From Luteimonas sp. MC1825 (GTDB taxonomy: Bacteria; Pseudomonadota; Gammaproteobacteria; Xanthomonadales; Xanthomonadaceae), in NCBI RefSeq assembly GCF_014764385.1, contig NZ_CP061714.1:1-64000 (forward strand): a stretch of DNA of 64,000 nucleotides, given 5' to 3'. A program made the translations under genes and the position numbers. This document shows, in pieces, positions 38,877 through 46,955 of this stretch. The notes under the pieces were generated by a model. That model was not told the DNA's origin. It did not search any database and saw only the letters and a program-made list of their open reading frames with translations. Numbering within the stretch: the stretch's first letter is position 1; each line of letters begins with the position of its first letter.

Positions 38877-39323
38877 ATGGCCAGTCCAACCAACAAGCTT
38901 CTGGTAGTCGGCGCCGCCCTTAGCGGGATCGCAGCGCTGATGCATTTGGCGTGTCTGGTAGTAGGCGCACCGCTCTTTCGGCTCTTGGGCGCCGGAGAGC
39001 AGATGGCACAGCTGCACTTGGCCGGCCACTGGTATCCTACCGTCGTCACCCTGGGCATTTCCGGCATTCTTGCCGCTTGGAGTGCTTACGCTCTGTCCGG
39101 CGCCGACTTGATTCTCAAGCTGCCGTTGCTGCGTACTGCCCTCTCCGCAATCACGGCCATCTACATTCTGCGGGGCGTCGCATTCGTGCCGGTCATGGCG
39201 CACTTCCCCGGAAACAGCATGACGTTCTGGGTAGTAAGCTCTTCAATCTGCCTGTTGATCGGCATCGTCCACTTTGTGGGCCTTCGGCAGTCTTGGGGCA
39301 GGCTGTCGGGCGGCGCGGCCTAA
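38877..39323 (+). CDS. Cassette 31: four-helix membrane protein (paralogue of cassette 67)
   Basis: 148 aa with about four membrane helices. GGGGAGCTAC precedes the ATG. It differs from cassette 67 at roughly eleven residues. No family recognised. Confidence 0.72.
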   Translation: MASPTNKLLVVGAALSGIAALMHLACLVVGAPLFRLLGAGEQMAQLHLAGHWYPTVVTLGISGILAAWSAYALSGADLILKLPLLRTALSAITAIYILRGVAFVPVMAHFPGNSMTFWVVSSSICLLIGIVHFVGLRQSWGRLSGGAA

Positions 39324-39429
39324 CAATGCGTTCAAGCCGAAGCCGCTTCGTTACGCAAAGCACATGGCAGATACAGCTTGCCATGTGCTTTGCTCCACTA
39401 CGCGTCTCGGCTTAACTTAGGTGTTAGGC
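39318..39429 (+). repeat. attC 31 (112 bp)
   Basis: GCCTAAC/GTTAGGC; arm AAGCC/GTCTC. Confidence 0.93.
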
Positions 39430-39438
39430 GGCACTGTA

Positions 39439-39807
39439 ATGATCACGGGATCTGAAACAGTCACATCGGTCTTCGGCTACTGGCCGGAGTTCGCTGATGC
39501 TCGAGTGCTGTCATTTGGCTTCTCGGCCGAGGGCACTGTTTCTCTCGTCCTCTTGTACATCGATGCTTCTGCCAGCAAGAGCGCCGAGGTGTCTTTGTCA
39601 TTTTCCGGCGTCCGTGAGCTCGACCTGGGCGCCCTCGCCTCAGAGAACGTTCTGGACCGCCTCACTGTTACGCCCGGAGACCCAATGATGGTTACGCTAG
39701 AGTCCTGCATCGGGCTCAGCGGCAGCTTCACATGCACGGCGGCTACCGTCGCGGGAGTGTCGCCTAACAATTCGTTCAAGCCGAAACCGCTTCGCGGTTC
39801 GGCTTAA
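39439..39807 (+). CDS. Cassette 32: Imm50-like immunity protein with attC-encoded tail
   Basis: 122 aa, homologous to cassette 29 over its length (FGYWPEFADARVL, FSGVRELDLGALASENVLD, LSGSFTCTAATV). It reads through R'' and ends with PNNSFKPKPLRGSA encoded by the attC. No matching toxin is visible nearby. Confidence 0.65.
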   Translation: MITGSETVTSVFGYWPEFADARVLSFGFSAEGTVSLVLLYIDASASKSAEVSLSFSGVRELDLGALASENVLDRLTVTPGDPMMVTLESCIGLSGSFTCTAATVAGVSPNNSFKPKPLRGSA

Positions 39808-39821
39808 CTCAGGTGTTAGGC
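39762..39821 (+). repeat. attC 32 (60 bp)
   Basis: GCCTAAC/GTTAGGC; arm AAACC/GGTTC. Confidence 0.93.
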
Positions 39822-39837
39822 CTCAGGGGGAAGTTTC

Positions 39838-40332
39838 GTGCGGCGACCGCGTTCAATCATTCTGCTAATCGTCTGGTTCCTTTGGGCCACGGGCAAAGAC
39901 CTCGATGGCCTTGCTCGCTTCAGCACCACCGCGGACTATTACATCTTCGCAAGTGTCGGTGCCGCTTGGGCATACTTCACCCTGGCTGTTGTCGTGTTCC
40001 TGTTCAACGCAGCCGCGGTCTTTTACTTGTTTCGGCCGCAGCTAGTCGGCTATGGAGTTTTGCTTGGTGCCTTGGCGGCAGGCATAGCTCAGAACTTGGT
40101 CACAACCCTACTGGCGGTCCGGGACATCCAGGGTGTTCGCGAGGCCTACGAGATCGGCCGCGAGCTTCGGGGCTTGCCGGTGCGGCGAGAGGCCATGGAC
40201 ATGATCTTCAAGCCTTCCGCTCTTTGGCTCGCGGCTGGGCTTGCTGTTCTCGTGTACGTTGCTCTTGCGTTGCTGGTTCGTCGCAATCGTTCGTACTTCG
40301 TCGGCCCAGAGGCGTATGCAGCTGAGGCCTAA
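39838..40332 (+). CDS. Cassette 33: membrane protein
   Basis: 164 aa from GTG with a GGGGGAAG site. About four hydrophobic segments (5-18, 39-66, 73-93, 128-147). No family recognised. Confidence 0.68.
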   Translation: MRRPRSIILLIVWFLWATGKDLDGLARFSTTADYYIFASVGAAWAYFTLAVVVFLFNAAAVFYLFRPQLVGYGVLLGALAAGIAQNLVTTLLAVRDIQGVREAYEIGRELRGLPVRREAMDMIFKPSALWLAAGLAVLVYVALALLVRRNRSYFVGPEAYAAEA

Positions 40333-40438
40333 CAATGCGTTCAAGCCGACACCGCATCGGGGCGCAAACCACATGACAGGTACAGCTTGCCATGTGCTTC
40401 ACGCCCCGCTGCGGCGCGGCTTAACTTAGGTGTTAGCA
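40327..40438 (+). repeat. attC 33 (112 bp)
   Basis: R'' GCCTAAC; right core GTTAGCA (start of cassette 34); arm ACACC with GCATCGGGGCGC. Confidence 0.9.
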
Positions 40439-40441
40439 CTC

Positions 40442-40858
40442 ATGGCGGAAGACTACGTGCTCTTTTGGGGAATACTGATCGGGTCAATGGCCGCGTGGCT
40501 CTTGCCATGCCTCGCCGCGTTCGCAGTTGCGCGGCTCTGTCATCTTCCAAATCCCATCAAATTCGCCATCGCCTCTGCTGTGCTGACCTATGGCATCGGC
40601 GTGCTTTTGATGCTCTTGCTGGCACCGTTGTCGCTTGCGGCTGATCAATTGGCGCCTGAGTGGGCGGCTAATGGCCATGTCACGCTAGGCAATTTCGTTG
40701 TTGGTGCAGCGGAGTACGCGGGTTACGCCGTCCTTCTAGTCCCGCTGGTTCTCATGTTTGTCGTGCCTTTTCGCCTCAGGCGGCTTTGGCCTGGCATTGT
40801 CGGGCTCATGAGTGCTAACAATTCATTCAAGCCGAACCCGCTTCGCGGGTCGGCTTAA
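40442..40858 (+). CDS. Cassette 34: membrane protein with attC-encoded tail
   Basis: 138 aa with three to four membrane helices, ending NNSFKPNPLRGSA from the attC. The start ATG lies within the cassette's 13-bp terminal inverted repeat. Confidence 0.65.
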   Translation: MAEDYVLFWGILIGSMAAWLLPCLAAFAVARLCHLPNPIKFAIASAVLTYGIGVLLMLLLAPLSLAADQLAPEWAANGHVTLGNFVVGAAEYAGYAVLLVPLVLMFVVPFRLRRLWPGIVGLMSANNSFKPNPLRGSA

Positions 40859-40872
40859 TTCAGGTGTTAGGT
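40813..40872 (+). repeat. attC 34 (60 bp)
   Basis: R'' TGCTAAC pairs with the cassette's own start GTTAGCA; following core GTTAGGT; arm AACCC/GGGTC. Confidence 0.9.
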
Positions 40873-40890
40873 CCCGCATGGGGGTGCGTC

Positions 40891-41238
40891 GTGAACGTCA
40901 TGTTGAAGCGAGCGTACGAACCTCCGGCCAAGAACGATGGTGAAAGGATTCTTGTAGATCGTCTCTGGCCGCGAGGACTAGCCAAGGTAAAAGCCAAGGT
41001 CGATCTCTGGCTCAAAGAGGTCGCGCCATCGACCGAGCTTCGCCAATGGTTTGGGCATGACCCGGAAAAATGGTCTGAGTTCAAGAAGCGGTATCGCGCC
41101 GAGTTGAAGATCAATCCAGCATGGTCTGAGCTTCAAGCGCTTGCCCGCCAAGGAGATCTCACTCTTGTGTACGCGGCCAAGGATCAGCTGCACAATGAGG
41201 CAGTGGTGCTCAAACAGCTCCTGGAGCGCGGCACCTAA
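40891..41238 (+). CDS. Cassette 35: DUF488 family protein
   Basis: 115 aa (GTG 40891; ATG 40900 also fits). KRAYEPPAKNDGERILVDRLWPRGL, APSTELRQWFGHDPEKW, FKKRYRAEL and TLVYAAKD are the DUF488 hallmarks. Family function is unclear; it has a predicted nucleic-acid or ligand-binding fold. Confidence 0.9.
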   Translation: MNVMLKRAYEPPAKNDGERILVDRLWPRGLAKVKAKVDLWLKEVAPSTELRQWFGHDPEKWSEFKKRYRAELKINPAWSELQALARQGDLTLVYAAKDQLHNEAVVLKQLLERGT

Positions 41239-41292
41239 CAATTCATTCAAGCCGACGCCGCTTCGCGGCGCGGCTTAATTCTGGTGTTAGGC
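41233..41292 (+). repeat. attC 35 (60 bp)
   Basis: R'' ACCTAAC pairs with the cassette's own start GTTAGGT; arm ACGCC/GGCGC. Confidence 0.92.
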
Positions 41293-41592
41293 CTTGTTTC
41301 CCGCACTGTTGTTGCCCGGTTCCAGGCAACCTGTAGCGCCTCGCTCATCCGCAACGTTTGCACCTCGCACGCGCGATGCAGGCATCGGCAGTGAGCCCTG
41401 CAGCGCCTCGGCTTTGGCCAGGCGCGACTCTTCGCAAGATTCGACCTGCCGGGTCGGCTTCGGGCTGTGCGCGGTGAGAGTTCTTGGCCGCGCGCATGGT
41501 GCGTTTCGGCAGCACCAGGCACGGCGCTTGTTGTACTGTTCGCCTCAGGAGTTGGGCTGCAGCACGTCGGGCGCAGGTGCCAGGGGACGGCG
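41287..41592 (+). other. Cassette 36 body: ORF-less family alpha
   Basis: No credible gene. TGTTGTACT at 41529-41537. Confidence 0.8.
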
Positions 41593-41652
41593 GCCTAACG
41601 AGTCGTTCAAGCCGATGCCGCTTCGCGGCACGGCTTAACTCTGGTGTTAGGC
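41593..41652 (+). repeat. attC 36 (60 bp)
   Basis: GCCTAAC/GTTAGGC; arm ATGCC/GGCAC. Confidence 0.93.
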
Positions 41653-41655
41653 CTC

Positions 41656-42114
41656 ATGAAAGCTCTTTCCTCCGCACCTCTATTTATTCTCTTCGCGGCA
41701 TCATGCGCGGTCGATGCAGATCCCCGCGTGTCCAGCACTGAACTTTCGCTGGGCGGAATTTCTATCGGAGACTCGGAGGCCGCTGCGGCGAGTGCACTTG
41801 GCCAAGTAGTGCGAACCGAACACCCTGACAACTACCTTACGATAAAGCTGGAGTCTGCCGGACTAACAGTCCTTATTGATCCGCAGGAAGGTGTCGGTGA
41901 GATCTCTAGCGAACGCGCTCAACACTGCACTCGCTCCGGCGTTTGTCCCGGCATGCCCTTCGATAAGATTCCGAAGGCGCTCGGTCGTCCAAGCATTACC
42001 AATCAAGGCAGTTCCCGCTTCCTGGCGCAGTACGCAACAACCACAGACTGTTGGATAGAGCTGTCAGTTAATGCCGGACGCGTGGAAGCTGTTCGGATCG
42101 CATGCCCGGTGTAA
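41656..42114 (+). CDS. Cassette 37: putative lipoprotein
   Basis: 152 aa with signal sequence and FAASC lipobox-like end. GGISIGDSEAAAASALGQ and GMPFDKIPKALGRPS are two SmpA/OmlA-like repeats of the kind that open small outer-membrane lipoprotein domains. Four Cys in the mature part. Confidence 0.68.
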   Translation: MKALSSAPLFILFAASCAVDADPRVSSTELSLGGISIGDSEAAAASALGQVVRTEHPDNYLTIKLESAGLTVLIDPQEGVGEISSERAQHCTRSGVCPGMPFDKIPKALGRPSITNQGSSRFLAQYATTTDCWIELSVNAGRVEAVRIACPV

Positions 42115-42120
42115 GCTGAG

Positions 42121-42176
42121 GCCTAACTAATCATTCAAGCCGACGCCTTCGGCGCGGCTTAACTTAGGCGTTAGGC
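42121..42176 (+). repeat. attC 37 (56 bp, shortest)
   Basis: GCCTAAC/GTTAGGC; arm ACGCC-TTC-GGCGC, lacking four bases of the usual apical stem. Confidence 0.92.
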
Positions 42177-42191
42177 GGCGAGGGAGCTTCC

Positions 42192-42377
42192 TTGAATATC
42201 GACGAAGCAAAGCGACAGATTCTTGCCGTATGGCGGGCGCGGCGCCAGAGCACGCAGCCTGCCACATGGCAGGAGAAGTTTGATTTCTATAGCTGGCTGC
42301 AGCGCGAACGATCAGAATTGCTCAGCTTCAATTGCAGCGGAGATAAATGGCAACGGATCTGTGGTTGGCTCTCGTGA
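42192..42377 (+). CDS. Cassette 38, first gene: small hypothetical protein
   Basis: 61 aa from a TTG start after GGGAGCTTCC. Trp- and Arg-rich (WQEKFDFYSWLQRERSELL). One of only two genes sharing this cassette; no family recognised. Confidence 0.5.
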   Translation: MNIDEAKRQILAVWRARRQSTQPATWQEKFDFYSWLQRERSELLSFNCSGDKWQRICGWLS

Positions 42378-42397
42378 TAGACCGATTGGGAGGGGAT

Positions 42398-42952
42398 ATG
42401 AATCGTATATGGCTAGCAATCTTTGCGTCACTGCTTCTTCTGTCAAGTTGTGCATCTGACCCGGCCCAGAAAGGTCTAGATCACATGGCCGTAAATCAGA
42501 ACCTTACGGCTTACTACATTTTTCTTGACTGCGCAAATGCTGGTAATGCTGCGTGCTGGAATAATCTTGGAGTTATGTACGAGCAAGCTCGAATTGGTGG
42601 CGTGCAGAATCTGGAAGCGGCCATTACTCACTACACCATGGCGGCTCGCTATGGATTGCCCGTTGCCCAGCAGAACTTGGCGCGACTTGGCGCATCCATG
42701 CCTTATGCGGACTTGGCGGCCATCCAAATGCAGCAGCAAGCACAGGTAAACCAAGCTGCGGGGCAGTTCGGAGCGGTACTGGGTTGTGCGCTAGCCGGTG
42801 GCAACTGCAATCCAAGCCTCCAGCAACCCGTCCAACAAGCGAGGCAACCCGCGCCCATGGCTCAATCGTGCCAGTGGGATCATCAATGTGGCACCAAAGG
42901 CTTCTGCCTGAAGCAGGCAGGAGCACAGCACGGCGTATGCGTTGCAAGGTAG
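42398..42952 (+). CDS. Cassette 38, second gene: Sel1-like lipoprotein with Cys-rich end
   Basis: 184 aa from ATG with AGGGG upstream. Lipobox LLSSC. Sel1-type repeat in ACWNNLGVMYEQARIGGVQN and AITHYTMAARYGLPVAQQNLA. The C-terminus CQWDHQCGTKGFC...GVC resembles a dickkopf-type Cys knot. It ends just before IS copy 3. Confidence 0.75.
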   Translation: MNRIWLAIFASLLLLSSCASDPAQKGLDHMAVNQNLTAYYIFLDCANAGNAACWNNLGVMYEQARIGGVQNLEAAITHYTMAARYGLPVAQQNLARLGASMPYADLAAIQMQQQAQVNQAAGQFGAVLGCALAGGNCNPSLQQPVQQARQPAPMAQSCQWDHQCGTKGFCLKQAGAQHGVCVAR

Positions 42953-42955
42953 CCG

Positions 42956-44045
42956 GGTGAATTCAACCACCAAGTGCGACAGTCCTGATCAAGCGCGGAT
43001 TCTCTGTTCGGGCGTTTCATAGTCGTAGCGCTTCCTCGGTCTGGTATTGAGTTTGTGAGCGATTGCATCGCACTGTTTCTGGGTCAGCTTCGCCATGCTC
43101 TTGCCCTTCTGCAGGTACTGGCGGATCAGCCCGTTGGTGTTCTCGTTGGTGCCACGCTGCCACGGGTGGTGAGGGCGCGCGAAGTAGAACGTCGTTCCGG
43201 TCGCGGCCTCGATCTCCGCATAGCCATGGAACTCGGTGCCGTTATCCGAGGTGATCGTGATACACGGCAGCGGCGCTGCTTTGATCATCTCGATGACACG
43301 GCGATTCAATGCCTTGGTGGTGCGGTTGGGTAGCTTGCCGATCATCAGGTAGCCCGTGGCACGTTCGACCATGGTCACGATGCAGGACTTCTCCCAGGAC
43401 GCCCCCATGACCGTGTCGATTTCCCAGTGGCCGACCTCGAGCCGCGCCTCAATTTCGACTGGCCGCTCCTCGATCATGCGCTTGCCTTGCAGCCTTCCGC
43501 GGCGCTCCAGGCCGTAGTGCCGCTTGCGCCGCTTATAGCGGCGGCGCAGCTCTAGATACAGCGTGCCGCCTGCACGCCAGTCACGCCGCACGTGGCGGTA
43601 GATCGACTGGAAGCTGATCGCAAACTCGCCCTGCCGAAGCACGCCGGCAATCTGCTCGGGGCTCCATTGCTGCATCAGCAGCGCCTCGACTCGGGCGTAC
43701 TGCATCGGAGCGTGGTGCGGACCGCGGCGGCTGCGTCGGAGCCGACCGTTCCGACGCTCCTGGGCTTTGCTGTAGCAGTAGTGTCCGCCCTTGGGACAGG
43801 GCGTCAGGTTGCGCTTGATCTCGCGATAGATCGTGCTTCGGTGACGGCCCAGGATCAGGGCAATCTCGGCCACGCTGTGCCTGGTCTTGCGGAGCTTGGA
43901 GATCAGGTATCGTTCGTCTCTGGTGAGCTGGCAGTACTTCACGGTTGGGGCTCCTTTCTTGCCGGATAAGAGTCCCTTCCAGTCTGCCAGCTCACCTCTC
44001 CTTTTCGGGGCGCTGGATTTGTCGCACTTAGTCTGGCAATTTCTG
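42956..44045 (-). mobile_element. IS30-family element, copy 3
   Basis: 1090 bp flanked by CCG on both sides (42953-42955 and 44046-44048), with CCTAAC next on the right. Confidence 0.93.
42989..43942 (-). CDS. IS30-family transposase (copy 3)
   Basis: 317 aa, same as copy 1; GTG start at 43942. Confidence 0.92.
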   Translation of the reverse strand: MKYCQLTRDERYLISKLRKTRHSVAEIALILGRHRSTIYREIKRNLTPCPKGGHYCYSKAQERRNGRLRRSRRGPHHAPMQYARVEALLMQQWSPEQIAGVLRQGEFAISFQSIYRHVRRDWRAGGTLYLELRRRYKRRKRHYGLERRGRLQGKRMIEERPVEIEARLEVGHWEIDTVMGASWEKSCIVTMVERATGYLMIGKLPNRTTKALNRRVIEMIKAAPLPCITITSDNGTEFHGYAEIEAATGTTFYFARPHHPWQRGTNENTNGLIRQYLQKGKSMAKLTQKQCDAIAHKLNTRPRKRYDYETPEQRIRA

Positions 44046-44047
44046 CC

Positions 44048-44107
44048 GCCTAACAATTCGTTCAAGCCGATGCCGCTTCGCGGCACGGCTTAACTCTGGC
44101 GTTAGGC
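44048..44107 (+). repeat. attC 38 (60 bp)
   Basis: GCCTAAC/GTTAGGC intact to the right of IS copy 3; arm ATGCC/GGCAC. Confidence 0.93.
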
Positions 44108-44111
44108 GCTT

Positions 44112-44393
44112 ATGGCAGATCCTCAGCACTTCAAGCAGGAGTTTCAGCGGTCTCGCCGCAAGGGGCTCTGGTTTGGGGCTGCGGTTCCTGGCTTGCTTCT
44201 TATTGGCGCGCTGCTGTGTGCGCTCAACTCTCAGCCATGGTTCTTCCCATTTGGTCTTGTGGTTGGAGCTGCGGCCTTTGTGTTCTTCGGTGCCAGAGCC
44301 TATCGCTGCCCAAGCTGCGGAGCATTTCCGGAGCCTGATGTCCCGCTCTTCAATCCGGAGTCATGCTGTGTCTGCAAAACCGCACTTCGCTAG
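44112..44393 (+). CDS. Cassette 39: membrane protein with zinc ribbon (paralogue of cassette 50)
   Basis: 93 aa with two membrane helices at about 20-38 and 45-61, then CPSCGAF...CCVCKTALR, a CxxC/CxxC zinc-ribbon-like tail. Confidence 0.72.
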   Translation: MADPQHFKQEFQRSRRKGLWFGAAVPGLLLIGALLCALNSQPWFFPFGLVVGAAAFVFFGARAYRCPSCGAFPEPDVPLFNPESCCVCKTALR

Positions 44394-44405
44394 TCTCGGT
44401 TGCGC

Positions 44406-44517
44406 GCCTAACAATGCGTTCAAGCCGAAACCGCTTCGTTCCGCAAAGCACATGGCAGATACAGCTTGCCATGTGCTTCGCTCCACTACGCGTTTCGGCT
44501 TAACTTAGGCGTTAGGT
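44406..44517 (+). repeat. attC 39 (112 bp)
   Basis: R'' GCCTAAC; right core GTTAGGT (start of cassette 40); arm AAACC/GTTTC. Confidence 0.92.
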
Positions 44518-44522
44518 GCCAC

Positions 44523-44981
44523 TTGAGAATTCTGAGCCTCTGGAACTGGCGAGTCGCTCTCACGTTTGCGGTGGTAGGGCCACCCATCGGCGGGCTCGTG
44601 CTCGTGCTTCTGCTCGCTGACGCCACATCCGATCCAGGCGGGGTGCTTGAAGCATCTGGCTCGCTCGCGTTGATCTTGGGCGCGTCCTATGTCGCTGGTT
44701 TCCTCCCAGCCGCAGCTGCGGGCGCGCTGGCGTCGGCGCTATGGGCCTTTCCTCGCGTGCGTCAAAGATGGTGGATCCGCATGGTCACTGGCGCTGCACT
44801 CGGCTACGGTGTGATGCTGCTTTTCCAGTATGAGCAGCTCGGCACTTTCGGAGCATTCGGAGACCCTTTCGCCATTGCCTCCCTGGGTGCTGCGGGTGGC
44901 GCGGCTTCCGGCATCATCGCCGGTCGCTGGGTGGCACCTAACAATTCATTCAAGCCGACACCGCTTCGCGGCGCGGCTTAA
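44523..44981 (+). CDS. Cassette 40: membrane protein with attC-encoded tail
   Basis: 152 aa from TTG 44523. About four hydrophobic helices, ending PNNSFKPTPLRGAA from the attC. The start is weakly supported. Confidence 0.58.
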   Translation: MRILSLWNWRVALTFAVVGPPIGGLVLVLLLADATSDPGGVLEASGSLALILGASYVAGFLPAAAAGALASALWAFPRVRQRWWIRMVTGAALGYGVMLLFQYEQLGTFGAFGDPFAIASLGAAGGAASGIIAGRWVAPNNSFKPTPLRGAA

Positions 44982-44995
44982 TTCAGGCGTTAGGC
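44936..44995 (+). repeat. attC 40 (60 bp)
   Basis: R'' ACCTAAC pairs with the cassette's own start GTTAGGT; arm ACACC/GGCGC. Confidence 0.92.
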
Positions 44996-45022
44996 GGCCA
45001 TCGAATTTCATGGGAGAACGCA

Positions 45023-45550
45023 ATGTTCGGAATCTTTAGCAGAACGAAAGCCAAGCCACCAAGTGGCTCGGAAATGTCAGAAAACGGATTGCGGCTGGTG
45101 GCTGATGCAATAGCGAAAAATGCCATCCAGTTAGAGCAAGGGCGCATCTACCCAGATATTTACGTGCATGCTGATGAACCTGATGGTGGACTGAGGATCA
45201 CCTACCTAATGTTTAGTTCTTCTGTTCAAAACCAATTGATAGCCAGATCTGCGTTCTGCCTGTCCCGCGCACAGCAGGGTATTCCAATCTGGCAAATTGA
45301 TTGCGCAGTCCTAGCTCAGTACAGAGGTGAGGGATTTGGTACCGCAATAGCGACCAAATCGCTAGCCGAATTTGTTGGAGGCATGTCCAAGCATTCGGAG
45401 AATGGCTTTGTTGTAGAAGCTGTTGTGGATGACGAAAAAAATGAAGCGGCTCTCCAAATCGCGAGAAACCTAATCGGCGGCGAAGAAGTTCTGTTCGACA
45501 AGTCGAAAGGCGTCAATGTTCATAGCTTTATTCGAAAGTTTGCCGCCTAA
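45023..45550 (+). CDS. Cassette 41: GNAT-like protein
   Basis: 175 aa. AQYRGEGFGTAIATKSLAEFV looks like GNAT acetyltransferase motif A (R-x-x-G-x-G), and NEAALQIARNLIGGEEV fits the following helix. Substrate unknown. Lower in GC than most neighbours. Confidence 0.6.
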   Translation: MFGIFSRTKAKPPSGSEMSENGLRLVADAIAKNAIQLEQGRIYPDIYVHADEPDGGLRITYLMFSSSVQNQLIARSAFCLSRAQQGIPIWQIDCAVLAQYRGEGFGTAIATKSLAEFVGGMSKHSENGFVVEAVVDDEKNEAALQIARNLIGGEEVLFDKSKGVNVHSFIRKFAA

Positions 45551-45604
45551 CAATTCATTCAACCCGATGCCGCTTCGCGGCACGGGTTAATTCAGGCGTT
45601 AGGC
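45545..45604 (+). repeat. attC 41 (60 bp, covarying L arm)
   Basis: GCCTAAC/GTTAGGC. The inner arm reads CAACCCG/CGGGTTAA instead of CAAGCCG/CGGCTTAA, a paired change. Confidence 0.93.
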
Positions 45605-45655
45605 TTGCAAGAACATGGCGTATCGTGATGTCGTTACAACAAGAGGAGACATATC

Positions 45656-45958
45656 GTGGTCAAAGTAGCGTTGTTCGTTCGCCTTGAAGCGAAACCCGGA
45701 AAAGAGAAAGAGGTGGAGAGCTTCCTTATGGGCGGTCTTCCCATTGTCAATGAGGAGCCTGCCACCACTGCTTGGTTTGGCATTCGCCTTGGGCCAAGTA
45801 CTTTCGGAATCTTTGATGCCTTTCCGAATGAAGCGGGTCGGCAAGCCCATCTCTCCGGCAAGGTCGCAGCAGCGTTAATGGCAAAGGCCGGTGAGTTGTT
45901 CTCCGAGCCGCCGTCCATCGAGAAAGTTGACGTACTTGCGGCAAAGCTACCCGGCTAA
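45656..45958 (+). CDS. Cassette 42: antibiotic biosynthesis monooxygenase (ABM) domain protein
   Basis: 100 aa from GTG with GAGGAG upstream. VRLEAKPGKEKEVESFL, TAWFGIRLGPSTFGIFDAFPNEAGRQAHL and the C-terminal strand are typical of the dimeric ABM fold. Substrate unknown. Confidence 0.85.
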   Translation: MVKVALFVRLEAKPGKEKEVESFLMGGLPIVNEEPATTAWFGIRLGPSTFGIFDAFPNEAGRQAHLSGKVAAALMAKAGELFSEPPSIEKVDVLAAKLPG

Positions 45959-45962
45959 GCAA

Positions 45963-46074
45963 GCCTAACAATTCGTTCAAGCCGAACTTGCTTCGTTACG
46001 GCAAAAGCGTGGCAGAAAAAGCTTGCCACGCTTTTGCCTCCACTACGCAAGTCGGCTTAACTCAGGCGTTAGGC
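45963..46074 (+). repeat. attC 42 (112 bp)
   Basis: GCCTAAC/GTTAGGC; arm AACTT/AAGTC with inner GCGTGGCA/TGCCACGC. Confidence 0.93.
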
Positions 46075-46099
46075 GGCGGTCAAGTCTTCAGGGGGAGTG

Positions 46100-46402
46100 G
46101 TGAGCAAAGAACTTGCGGCGCTGACAATTTGGCTTTTTGTAGGTTACTTCGGCACCGGGGTCCGAAAGGCCATGAATGACCTGTCGCAGCCACTGCACAA
46201 TCAGCCTGGCTACATGCACCGCAGTCGACTTCTTGGCGCTCTGTTCGCTGTCTTTTGCTGGCCCGTCGTCTGGCTGGCGATCTGGTCGACCAGTCGTCGC
46301 CTCGGCATGAAGCGCACTCCAGGCATGAAGAGTCAGCTTCCTGTTCTGTCGTCGTTCGTGGCGGCAGCAGTCATTGCTATAGCCTTGTACTTCTTGCGTT
46401 AG
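46100..46402 (+). CDS. Cassette 43: small membrane protein
   Basis: 100 aa (GTG 46100, or GTG 46097). Hydrophobic segments at about 5-20, 44-62 and 80-98. No family recognised. Confidence 0.62.
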   Translation: MSKELAALTIWLFVGYFGTGVRKAMNDLSQPLHNQPGYMHRSRLLGALFAVFCWPVVWLAIWSTSRRLGMKRTPGMKSQLPVLSSFVAAAVIAIALYFLR

Positions 46403-46414
46403 GTATGGGCCGCC

Positions 46415-46526
46415 GCCTAACAATGCGTTCAAGCCGACACCGCTTCGTTACGCCAAGCGCATGGCAGGTACAGCTTGCCATGCGCTTGGCTCCACTACGC
46501 GGCGCGGCTTAACTTAGGCGTTAGGC
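46415..46526 (+). repeat. attC 43 (112 bp)
   Basis: GCCTAAC/GTTAGGC; arm ACACC, inner GCGCATGGCA. Confidence 0.93.
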
Positions 46527-46529
46527 CGC

Positions 46530-46955
46530 ATGGATAGTCCGCCGAGCATTGAAGAATCATTGCCCAAGGCACCGCGTTGGTTGCAGGTTTGCTTCGGCAT
46601 CTTGCTTGTACCGCTCTCACTTCTTTGCTTGGCTGGCTCGGTAGCAATGCTGGCATCACCCGCACCAAAGGCACCATTGCTTGCCGCTGGTATCGGTGTG
46701 ATTTTTATTCTGATCTGTGTGTGGTTGCTTGCGCTTGCTATCCGCCTTATTGCCAACCGCCCTAACCGCGGTGGCCTGCTCGGACCGTTTGCCTTACGCG
46801 CGTCAGCCGTGTTCTTTCTCATGATGCCACTGGCGGGCCTATTCACGGGCTACTATCGGCAGCACGGCCTTATCGCCGTAGGTCAGGCTGCAATCTATGT
46901 GTTTGTCGCGCTTACACTGTGGTCACTCGCCAAGCGTCGGGCGGTTGCGGGGTGA
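46530..46955 (+). CDS. Cassette 44: membrane protein, stop codon supplied by IS
   Basis: 141 aa with about four membrane helices. The TGA at 46953-46955 lies inside IS copy 4; without the insertion the frame would end at the R'' TAA with Ala instead of Gly. Function unaffected in principle. Confidence 0.66.
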   Translation: MDSPPSIEESLPKAPRWLQVCFGILLVPLSLLCLAGSVAMLASPAPKAPLLAAGIGVIFILICVWLLALAIRLIANRPNRGGLLGPFALRASAVFFLMMPLAGLFTGYYRQHGLIAVGQAAIYVFVALTLWSLAKRRAVAG

